The notes beneath the pieces are model-generated. The model ran no database searches, was not told the origin of the DNA, and saw only the letters and a list, made by a program, of their open reading frames with translations. DNA of 64,000 bases from an uncultured Prevotella sp. GTDB taxonomy: Bacteria > Bacteroidota > Bacteroidia > Bacteroidales > Bacteroidaceae. The translations under genes and the position numbers were made by a program. This document shows, piece by piece, positions 9,236-16,326 of this stretch (its first letter is position 1; the number at the start of each line of letters is the position of its first letter). The DNA is taken from positions 36,326-100,325 of the forward strand of contig CAKPYB010000010.1 of NCBI GenBank assembly GCA_934202525.1, in the 5' to 3' direction.

Positions 9236-10725
9236 TATTTATAAAATCCATTTTCCTTGAAGAAATAGAGGTAATTGCAAGAAATTTCATTCTCATCTTT
9301 GGCATCTATATTTTTGCTAGTACTGCTGCTTTTAAGTACTCTACCGTCATATATGTCTCCGATTGATAGAGAACATAATTTGTCGGCAAGGGCACTGAGA
9401 AGGGATGTTGGGGAATCTTGTCGAGCAATTAATTGGTACATGTTAAAGCCATTGATGTTACCAAATTTGTTGCTTTCGCCCATAATGTAATTCTGCGCAG
9501 ACAACCAGCCCAAATTTCTATATTGTGCTCTCAGAGAGTAAGCCCAAATGAAGGCATAGACTACGAATTGCTCAAATTGTGCCAAATCTTCCTTGGATGG
9601 GTAAGTTTCAGGGCAGAACCGATCTACGTAAAGCAAGACTGATGTGTCAAACAGCAAACGTGCTATGCCATTCCCCGTTCCTCGCTTGAAATATTTATCG
9701 AGAGTCTTTACAATCTCATTGTCGTTGATGTAAAAACCTTCGTACTTACTATTGTCTTGAATATCTTTCAAGATGTTATAGTAATGTTTGGTATATTCGA
9801 AAAAAGGCTTACCTGCAATGATTGGTGTATTCAATTGGAAAGCGTTGATGTTACGTATGCCTGATACAAATGGCATTGCAGATGAATTTACCATGTCGGC
9901 ATAGCAATATGCTGCCTTGAAGAACTGGGCATAAGGAGTTTTTGCATAACGAGTAATGCCCTTGAACATTTGAATGTTATGTTCATTGAGTACATTAGCT
10001 TTGTTACCATTTACCCATTCCTTGATGCGATAGAGATAGTTGCCAAAAAGATTAGCCAAGTTGCTTTGGGAGACTTGTTCCCATCCTTTGACAATTTTTT
10101 CTGTTTCTTCTTCGCTTACACCTGCCATCTCTCGTAGATGATATGCCTTCAACAAGTCGTGAGGATAGAGAGCCTTGCCACGAGCATTTTGAGAATCGAA
10201 GAATTGGAAAGCTTCTGATATATCTTTTGTAATTACAACAATCAGTTCGCAATTATTTTCAATATACCCTTTCAATCTTTCTTTTTCCTTCTCGTGCTCA
10301 TCATTTTTATCTTCAGACTTCTTACCTATGCGGCGACACAAAGCCTGATAATTGTTTGGAATATTACGACAGTTATGCTCATTGTTGTAAACTGACTGCT
10401 GTAAGAAACTGATATCCTTTTCGCCTAATGCAGTTAATAACAGAGAGAATGTGATGGTACGTTGCTGCCCATCTACAATGTCATAACGGTCTCCTTTTTG
10501 CTGGTGCAAGATGAGAGTGCCTACTCTATACTTTTCTTTGTTGCTATTCATCGCTTCGATGATGTCATCAAGCAATTGGATGGCATTGCGTGCTGTCCAT
10601 TTATATGGTCGCTGATAGATAGGGATGTTGAGGCTAACATCTTCTATGGGCTTATCACCATTCGTTATCTTCTGGCGAAGAAGTAAATCACCGATGGTTG
10701 TTATTGATAATGTTAAGTTGCTCAT
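9235..10725 (-). CDS. DUF262 protein without nuclease domain
   Basis: 496-residue DUF262 family protein. The N-terminal domain shows IPIYQRPYKW, YRVGTLIL and YDIVDGQQRTITF near residue 85, the DGQQR nucleotide-handling signature. No HxxP and GN pair typical of DUF1524 was found in the C-terminal part, which is helical with many tyrosines. It is coupled by a one-base overlap to the DUF262-DUF1524 gene downstream, giving one protein with the nuclease end and one without, a split or regulatory arrangement. Start ATG at 10725 follows the 12-base repeat block after the AlbA_2 gene. Confidence 0.85.
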   Translation of the reverse strand: MSNLTLSITTIGDLLLRQKITNGDKPIEDVSLNIPIYQRPYKWTARNAIQLLDDIIEAMNSNKEKYRVGTLILHQQKGDRYDIVDGQQRTITFSLLLTALGEKDISFLQQSVYNNEHNCRNIPNNYQALCRRIGKKSEDKNDEHEKEKERLKGYIENNCELIVVITKDISEAFQFFDSQNARGKALYPHDLLKAYHLREMAGVSEEETEKIVKGWEQVSQSNLANLFGNYLYRIKEWVNGNKANVLNEHNIQMFKGITRYAKTPYAQFFKAAYCYADMVNSSAMPFVSGIRNINAFQLNTPIIAGKPFFEYTKHYYNILKDIQDNSKYEGFYINDNEIVKTLDKYFKRGTGNGIARLLFDTSVLLYVDRFCPETYPSKEDLAQFEQFVVYAFIWAYSLRAQYRNLGWLSAQNYIMGESNKFGNINGFNMYQLIARQDSPTSLLSALADKLCSLSIGDIYDGRVLKSSSTSKNIDAKDENEISCNYLYFFKENGFYK

Positions 10726-10783
10726 TGTATATTATATTTTTTGTGACATAGTTACCAACATGGTTACCGACAGAGTTACTATT

Positions 10784-10843
10784 GCTCTGTTACTAGCTCT
10801 GTTACTAGCTCTGTTACTAGCTCTGTTACCAGCTCTGTTACTG
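10784..10843. repeat. 12-base tandem repeat, five units
   Basis: Five head-to-tail 12-base units gctctgttacta (last two varied by one or two bases) fill most of the gap between the AlbA_2 gene and the DUF262 gene. Two units differing by one base (gctctgtcacta) occur inside the AlbA_2 coding region at 11095-11118. Because 12 is a multiple of three, copy changes would not shift a frame. Confidence 0.95.
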
Positions 10844-10844
10844 T

Positions 10845-12296
10845 TTATACAGTCTCCAAGAACAAAAGTCCCTTTTTGGTTGTTCTGTATTGCTGTTTAG
10901 GGCTTGTCGGCTTGTCAGGAACCGTAAGTTCCAGATAATCATGTTGGAGCAGAGGCTCGATGAATGCTTTGAAGTTCTTGAATTGGTAAGTAACACCTAG
11001 TAGTTCAAATATTTCTTTCCTAAATTTTGCTTCTTTGCAGAATCTAAGAATGGATACAACTTTGTCTGTGGCATTGATATATGTATCATCTTCTGCTCTG
11101 TCACTAGCTCTGTCACTATCCAGCCAAAAAGTGACAGTGCTGGTACAAATATCACTCTCGAAAGTCACGTCATTGCCTGTGATTTTCTTCCACTCATTCA
11201 TCATGTCGAAACCATAACCGATGGTTTCTGATAGATTTACCAGTCTGAATATCTTGGCGATAATCGGGTTGCGAGGATTGGAATAGAGATGGTTGCCCAG
11301 TTGGGATATAGGCACAGGATAGCCACCAGCATTGAAGAACTCGACTCTGTCGGTATAGATATGAATGCAGGAGTGAATGGTGCTGAATGGATCGAAGTGA
11401 GAGAGCATATTGACTAATGCTTCTCGCAAAATCTTAAACTGCGAGCGATCTTCCACATTGAAACCCTCATCGTTCATCATGAAAGGCGTATCCACGATGA
11501 GGCGCAGTCTCCTGATCATAATCTGAAAATACTCCCAAAGGTTCTCTTGCTCTGGGATGCGATAGGTATAGCGGGTTCGGGCTTCTCTTACACTTCTACC
11601 TGGAATCTCCACCAAATCCATCCAAAACGTCGGTACATAATGACGAACCCATTCTTCTTTGCCGAAACACATCAAACCACCATAGTTCAGATGCCCTTCA
11701 TTATCGGCGATGCCGATGCGCTTGCAGAAGTCGGCGATGTCATTGCCTATCAGATTGGGACGAGGACTGTATAGCTTGAAGTAATTACGATAGTCACGAA
11801 TGGTGTCCTCATTGAGCATGGAGAGGTCGGAGTCTAAGAGTATCTGCTCAGACTTGATGCCGAATGATTGGTTATGAAACATGGCGGTTATCTCGCCATT
11901 GGTAGCTCGCTGGTCTCCACTGCCGAATCGGATGAATGTATTCTGCGGATTGTTATAGTAGATGGGTTTGTGGGGTGATGAGGCGATATGAAATGCCAAA
12001 ACCTTTTGCCCATCTATATGATAGAGCATGCTCTTGGCATCGACTGGCTCATTGAATTTCTGAGAACGCAAGGTGCCCTGAAAGTCTTGTTCCAACTTCT
12101 CTGCATTGTCAACTCCTGATATTTCAAACTTCTTGCCATTCTGCTTTATTCCAAGCACTATCCATCCGCCAGAAGTGTTGGCGAATGCACTTACGGTCTC
12201 CCATATATTCTTGGGTAGTTCGCTCTTGGCTTCCTTGACCTCGAAGTCCTCCCATTCGATGTCGTTGATTCTATCTATCAGCTCTTCCTTTGTCAT
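10845..12296 (-). CDS. AlbA_2/Schlafen-type DNA-binding ATPase-like protein
   Basis: 483-residue protein of the AlbA_2 (divergent AAA-4) family. The N-terminal domain shows FEVKEAKSELP, then SAFANTSGGWIVLGI, the usual start of the fold, and FIRFGSGDQRATNGEI. A central HATPase-like part has REALVNMLSHFDP and GGYPVPISQLG, with IFRLVNLSETIGYGFDMM later. A linker SDRASDRAEDD encoded by a tandem 12-base repeat joins it to a C-terminal winged-helix-like region ending LLFLETV. Related proteins are regulators or RNA/DNA-targeting elements often found in mobile and defence regions. It lies upstream of the DUF262 pair on the same strand, with the HU-like gene before it. Confidence 0.8.
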   Translation of the reverse strand: MTKEELIDRINDIEWEDFEVKEAKSELPKNIWETVSAFANTSGGWIVLGIKQNGKKFEISGVDNAEKLEQDFQGTLRSQKFNEPVDAKSMLYHIDGQKVLAFHIASSPHKPIYYNNPQNTFIRFGSGDQRATNGEITAMFHNQSFGIKSEQILLDSDLSMLNEDTIRDYRNYFKLYSPRPNLIGNDIADFCKRIGIADNEGHLNYGGLMCFGKEEWVRHYVPTFWMDLVEIPGRSVREARTRYTYRIPEQENLWEYFQIMIRRLRLIVDTPFMMNDEGFNVEDRSQFKILREALVNMLSHFDPFSTIHSCIHIYTDRVEFFNAGGYPVPISQLGNHLYSNPRNPIIAKIFRLVNLSETIGYGFDMMNEWKKITGNDVTFESDICTSTVTFWLDSDRASDRAEDDTYINATDKVVSILRFCKEAKFRKEIFELLGVTYQFKNFKAFIEPLLQHDYLELTVPDKPTSPKQQYRTTKKGLLFLETV

Positions 12297-12401
12297 AATC
12301 TTAATGATGATTTAATTGAGTAATTGAAATTCTTTCTCCTTTCACTTTTACCTATCATCCTCTGTCAATCAGTGAGTTGCAGTGAAGGGACGGAGCGGTC
12401 G

Positions 12402-13001
12402 CTACTTCAAGAAGTAGATAGGAGCATGCTGGGTGCCTTCCTTCTCCATGATGCCTTTCTCGCAGAAATGGTTGAGCCACTTCTGTGCCATGTAAGGAGT
12501 CAAGCCGAAGTGGATGCGCATGATGCGAGTGGTGATGTAACGATTCTTTTGAAGATACTCCTTGATATTCTCTAACATCTTTTCCTCGGAGTATTTTGTA
12601 GATTGGTTGGAATAGCGGGAGCGGACGAAATGGACGTTGCGCTGTACTTCCTCCATTAGCTTACCTTCTGGTCGGAAGTTGATGCCGGTGATGCGTACTT
12701 CCTTGCCCGTAATCTTCTTGTCTGGATTCTCCTCTGGCATCTCTAGGCTAGCCGACATGGAGAAGTAGCCTATCTCTGGGATGTAAAAGCGGCGTCCCAG
12801 TGAGAATTCTTCCACCATAAGGTCGTGAAGCTCTGCCAACACCGCAGCCACATCTCCCTTGGTGAGTGAGCAGCGGCTCTGGATTTTCTCTTGCAATTGC
12901 TTCTCGGTCATAGGTTCATGCTGCACGATGCGAACGTATTGGCGCTTTTCTCCTATGCCCTGGGCATTGTTGAGCATGTAAATGTCGTATTTCAGTTCCA
13001 T
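12402..13001 (-). CDS. HU-family DNA-binding protein, Bacteroidetes long type
   Basis: 199-residue protein resembling the HU-like family widespread in Bacteroidetes. The N-terminal half looks like an HU fold: LQEKIQSRCSLTKGDVAAVLAELHDLMVEE, then GRRFYIPEIGYFSMS. The VRITGINFRPEGKL stretch is typical. The C-terminal half (KYSEEKMLENIKEYLQKNRYITTRIMRIHFGLT) looks like an added winged helix or HTH. Longer than canonical HU (about 90 residues), as usual for this group. It is the first gene of the minus-strand accessory run and may regulate it. Its promoter box is at 13063-13070. Confidence 0.75.
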   Translation of the reverse strand: MELKYDIYMLNNAQGIGEKRQYVRIVQHEPMTEKQLQEKIQSRCSLTKGDVAAVLAELHDLMVEEFSLGRRFYIPEIGYFSMSASLEMPEENPDKKITGKEVRITGINFRPEGKLMEEVQRNVHFVRSRYSNQSTKYSEEKMLENIKEYLQKNRYITTRIMRIHFGLTPYMAQKWLNHFCEKGIMEKEGTQHAPIYFLK

Positions 13002-13062
13002 ATTTCTTGTTGTTTGATGGTTCGTTGTTTTCTATATTCTTTGTCTTCTATGAAAGATGATG

Positions 13063-13070
13063 CAAATATA
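13063..13070 (-). promoter_or_regulatory. -7 box for the HU-like gene and following accessory genes
   Basis: TATATTTG on the minus strand matches TAnnTTTG and lies about 60 bases before the ATG at 13001. No other convincing box was found before the six same-strand genes down to 5541, though internal promoters are possible. Confidence 0.5.
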
Positions 13071-13134
13071 TATAATAATGTGATAACTTGTATCTTTTGG
13101 TGTAAAATATTAGGTTTATTTAAACATTGGTATA

Positions 13135-13198
13135 TGTCATGTGATTATACGGCATTTGTCATCCGACCGTATGATAAGTGTCGTATAATCGCATGACA
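13135..13198. repeat. 17-base inverted repeat with 30-base spacer
   Basis: Arms 13135-13151 and 13182-13198 are complementary with one mismatch. The spacer also carries tgtc-like half sites. It lies upstream of the HU-like gene promoter and could be a regulator site or the edge of an excised element. Confidence 0.7.
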
Positions 13199-13209
13199 AA
13201 TGTCACGCA

Positions 13210-13253
13210 ATCGTTATAATTGCTTTCTTGCATCGTTATAATTGCTTCCTTGC
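13210..13253. repeat. 22-base tandem duplication
   Basis: Two adjacent 22-base units starting atcgttataattgctt (13210-13231 and 13232-13253) differ at one base. No gene is assigned here. Confidence 0.85.
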
Positions 13254-13426
13254 ATCATATAAGTCACAACATTGTTACCATCCATCTCACCCTTGGCAAT
13301 CCGCAGGGGGAGGTATGTGATGAGGCTGAGACTATCTATTACACCTTCGGACCTGAGAAGGCGCAGGAAATGGGGTTCAGTGGATGCAAGGTCGAAGGTG
13401 AATAAAAGGCACTTTTTCAAGAAACG

Positions 13427-13474
13427 CTCATTCAGAATGAGTGGTTTTGCTCATTTTTACTCATTCAGAATGAG
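13427..13474. repeat. two copies of a 15-base palindrome
   Basis: The palindrome ctcattcagaatgag occurs at 13427-13441 and again at 13460-13474, with related ctcat/actcat half sites between and after. It looks like paired operator sites. The stretch 13260-13420 before it is richer in G+C and open on both strands, but I do not recognise any protein in it. Confidence 0.75.
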
Positions 13475-13495
13475 TAAAAATGATAGAAATTACTC

Positions 13496-13596
13496 ATCGA
13501 GTGGTTATCGTAGGATAGTAAATGCAGTAGATGTTCTCTGGCTTCTCATTCATGTCGGCATTGAAATTTACCTCTATTGGGGATGCGCTAATTTGA
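13496..13596 (-). pseudogene. remnant of a second GH115 gene
   Basis: The minus strand here reads SPIEVNFNADMNEKPENIY, then CIYYPTITTR and a stop. It is closely similar, in DNA and protein, to the C-terminal part of the intact GH115 gene at 16480-16580 (SPVEVNFNKDLNEKPENIY, NIYYPTIATR). Homology breaks off just after the ACTCG shared bases. Only about 30 residues remain of an 840-residue family, so it is a fragment left by deletion or recombination, not a working gene. Confidence 0.8.
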
Positions 13597-13708
13597 AGCA
13601 AAAATGCCATCTCCATCAAAACTGATAGAGGTGGCATTGGGTTCTATGCAGTATGTCCTTTCTTACATCACATATGTATTAAATGAATGTGACTGAAAGT
13701 TGAGATTT

Positions 13709-14941
13709 TTATAATTTATTGTTCATATGCTTTTTGATAAAGCGACCCACATGATTCTCTTGTAGAGTTGTTGGGAGGGCTTTGAATATTTTCTTTTGAT
13801 TCGAAGAACCTTTTATCAAATGCTGATAGAACAGATAGCAGATGATGCCAGGAGAATGGATATTGCTGAGTGCGTAAGCCGTATACTTGCGCTCGTCCCA
13901 TCCATCATGGTTCTTGCTTTCCTCTTCCACCCACTGCTTATAGAAACTTGATCCTGTGAGGCTGTAGTAACCATTGTGTACGCTTAGCTCTGCTATCTCT
14001 CCTGGTACAAAAGGAATGTCTATCCATTCCGAGCAGATGGTTCCATCTTTCATCAGTGCTCTCACTCTTCCCATGGTAATGTCCTTCAGGTCGTGCTTGT
14101 ATGAGAAGTTTGTGCCGTTGGTAGCCACAAGAATGGGCTCTACATACATATCTGTTTCGTCTTTATAACTGATAAAGTAGCCACGATCCCAAAGCTCTGG
14201 GTCACGCTTGCCAATAATCTCAAAGTTGCCTTTCAGGTTGGTCTGAGCATCTTTTAGCATCTTGGTCAATTGCTCATTAGGCACTTCTTTTTCTTCTTTA
14301 GTCTCTTCTTTTGGAGCAGCCTTTTCTTCTTGGGTGTCTATTGGGGTAAGAACACCTGTATAGTGGACGGCATTATATGGTTGCTGTTTTATTTCGTCAG
14401 CTACGCGGTGCTTGTTTAAAGGAGCTTTTCCTTCTACGATGCAGATGTTTCCTTCATAGCCTTTTTCGTTAACCAAACCATTCTCTATGATATGGCCCCA
14501 TTCTATGGCACAGACTCTGCGCATGCCAGAGTGACCCATTTGTTGGCGATTGATAAGGACGCTATATGCCGAGAAATTTCCAACCATAATAAGGTCGTTG
14601 CCTACAGATATGTCAAAGTTCATCCATGTTTTAAGTGGGTTGTTGTTTCCATCTACCATATAGTAAAAGTCAGTTTCAGGCTGATTGCAATCTTTTTGAA
14701 AAGCCTTGTTGATTCTGTCCAGTTCCTTGAGAAACTTATCTTTCTTGAGAGTTTTAAAGCGATATTTTTTCCAACTCCATTGTGCTGTGTCACCAACCTC
14801 ATTTTTTGCTCCTGATTGATTCATGGTGAACGCCTTGTTGCTTACCAATTTCTCCAAAGCCTCTTTGAAATAAGACTTTTGTGCCTGTGCTCCCATTGAT
14901 GAGAACATCATGAGCAATAAATATATGATATACTTTTTCAT
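13709..14941 (-). CDS. secreted protein of unknown function in an ECF sigma operon
   Basis: 410-residue protein with a clear signal peptide (MKKYIIYLLLMMFSSMGAQA, cleavage before QKSYF). I do not recognise a family. The mature part starts with a basic helical region and contains a lysine/glutamate-rich stretch (about residues 205-225) that looks like a linker between two halves. The second half is mixed beta with many aromatic residues. It is the last gene of the sigma factor/anti-sigma/secreted protein run, with a 45-base gap. It could be an envelope sensor or a target of this sigma factor. It ends in KKHMNNKL. Confidence 0.7.
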   Translation of the reverse strand: MKKYIIYLLLMMFSSMGAQAQKSYFKEALEKLVSNKAFTMNQSGAKNEVGDTAQWSWKKYRFKTLKKDKFLKELDRINKAFQKDCNQPETDFYYMVDGNNNPLKTWMNFDISVGNDLIMVGNFSAYSVLINRQQMGHSGMRRVCAIEWGHIIENGLVNEKGYEGNICIVEGKAPLNKHRVADEIKQQPYNAVHYTGVLTPIDTQEEKAAPKEETKEEKEVPNEQLTKMLKDAQTNLKGNFEIIGKRDPELWDRGYFISYKDETDMYVEPILVATNGTNFSYKHDLKDITMGRVRALMKDGTICSEWIDIPFVPGEIAELSVHNGYYSLTGSSFYKQWVEEESKNHDGWDERKYTAYALSNIHSPGIICYLFYQHLIKGSSNQKKIFKALPTTLQENHVGRFIKKHMNNKL

Positions 14942-14986
14942 GTTCTTTGTTCTTTAATGTTTATACCTTAATTATATATACTTTCT

Positions 14987-15592
14987 TTAGAGTTTAACGG
15001 TGATTCGCCGTATTTGTTGGCGGTCATCCTCACTTTGCACGGCATTGCATGTAGTGGCTTGAACCTCTGCTGTCTGCATTTTGAAAAGATGCTCTTTGGG
15101 CAAGGTTGACATAGGGAAGAGTACCGGACCTTTTTCTTCGGTGTCTGGCATGTCATCTCCAAACTCAGCTTTAGGCTTAGCCTCCCTTTTGGGAACATTT
15201 AGCTTGGCGAAAGTCTTTTTCTTCTCGTATGTTCTGCTCTCTTCTGTGATGTCTTTTTCTGCTGTATTTTCCTTTTCTGCCGTCAAACTCTTTTCTTGCG
15301 TCATAGCTTTTTGCATCGGCTGTGTAGCCTTTCTCACAGCCATTGTCGCATTGCCCGACGCAGAAGTGGTATCCTTGGGTGGTTGCAGGATGATAGCGAT
15401 GATGCCAGCCACGCATGCTGCGCAAATCCATGGAAAGATACGCAAGGTGCGATGGCTGACCAAGCTCTTCCTTGCCTTCTCTATTACTTGTTGCTTGGTT
15501 TGGGAGGAGGCATGGAAATCACATTGAGGTTGGAGCAGTTGCTCTATATCCTCAAATCCTTTGTCATTATGGATGTTCATTTGATCTTTCAT
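14987..15592 (-). CDS. anti-sigma-like membrane protein
   Basis: 201-residue protein with a cytoplasmic N-terminal part of about 60 residues, one membrane segment (RIFPWICAACVAGIIAIIL) and a charged periplasmic region rich in lysine and glutamate. This is the layout of Bacteroidetes anti-sigma factors. The start MKDQMNIHN at 15592 is chosen because it overlaps the sigma factor stop as ATGA, the usual coupling; an earlier in-frame ATG lies inside the sigma gene. It presumably holds the ECF sigma factor at the membrane. No zinc HxxxCxxC motif is visible. Confidence 0.75.
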   Translation of the reverse strand: MKDQMNIHNDKGFEDIEQLLQPQCDFHASSQTKQQVIEKARKSLVSHRTLRIFPWICAACVAGIIAIILQPPKDTTSASGNATMAVRKATQPMQKAMTQEKSLTAEKENTAEKDITEESRTYEKKKTFAKLNVPKREAKPKAEFGDDMPDTEEKGPVLFPMSTLPKEHLFKMQTAEVQATTCNAVQSEDDRQQIRRITVKL

Positions 15593-16098
15593 ATACTTTT
15601 CTCCTTTCTGAGTCGTTGTTGGATATGTTGGATGGCATAGCGATAGCGAGATTTCACGGTAGCTTCTGGTATCTCCTCCAGTTCGGCTATCTCTCGGAAC
15701 GTCAAGTTGTCGTAACATTTCATTCTTACGATTTCCGCTTGCTCCTGTGGAATATCTTCCAGCAGTTTTGATATTCTGAGAAATTCCTCGTGTATCTGTT
15801 TGTCACCATTGCTGGTAGGTATGCTTGCCGCTTCATTGATAGCAATGATTTGCGGACGTTTTTTGCGCAGGTAGTCTCGGCATGCATTGCTAACAGAGCG
15901 AATGATATAGCGGTCCAATTCTTCCACTTGTTGCCCTTCTTTCAGTTTCTTGAAAGCTGCAAGTAGCACCTCTTGCACAATATCTTCTGCATCCTCACGT
16001 TGCCCGATTCGAATATAGGCAAAACGAAATAGCCAGTCTTGCCGATTGTCGACAAGACTCTCCAGTTGTTTTATGAGTTTCGGGTTGCCTATATTCAT
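15589..16098 (-). CDS. ECF RNA polymerase sigma factor
   Basis: 169-residue sigma-70 family factor with region 2 (DWLFRFAYIRIGQREDAEDIVQEVLLAAFKKL) and region 4 (IPQEQAEIVRMKCYDNLTFREIAELEEIPEATVKSRYRYAIQ), with no region 3, as in the ECF class. It directs polymerase to special promoters in response to an envelope signal. The anti-sigma-like gene overlaps its stop by four bases and a secreted protein follows, so these three genes form one regulatory operon. Confidence 0.93.
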   Translation of the reverse strand: MNIGNPKLIKQLESLVDNRQDWLFRFAYIRIGQREDAEDIVQEVLLAAFKKLKEGQQVEELDRYIIRSVSNACRDYLRKKRPQIIAINEAASIPTSNGDKQIHEEFLRISKLLEDIPQEQAEIVRMKCYDNLTFREIAELEEIPEATVKSRYRYAIQHIQQRLRKEKSI

Positions 16099-16271
16099 TC
16101 GTTTCTTGTTTCTATGTTTCTAACTTTACTCATATAAACGTATATTTCTCAAAAAAGATTTAAAAAATACTCTTTTTTTTCATTTATTTGTTACTATTGT
16201 GATTGTTTATGTAAAAATGAATGCTACGAAGTATGGAACATAAGAAGATTGTGATAGTTTGCGTAAAAAAA

Positions 16272-16305
16272 ATAGGCACGCATCCTTTCGTGGGTGCGTG
16301 CCTAT
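16272..16305 (-). terminator. intrinsic terminator of the GH115 gene
   Basis: A 14-base stem with one wobble (16272-16285 and 16292-16305) and short loop is followed on the minus strand by eight T residues. It sits 22 bases after the GH115 stop. The gap between it and the sigma gene start (16099-16271) is A/T-rich and otherwise empty. Confidence 0.85.
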
Positions 16306-16326
16306 ACCTTTTATTATATGCTACCT

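Noticed and set aside
13214..13420. Frames of about 60-68 residues on both strands in the gap before the GH115 fragment
   Set aside because: Neither strand shows a family or a ribosome site; the region is repeat-rich and probably decayed DNA.
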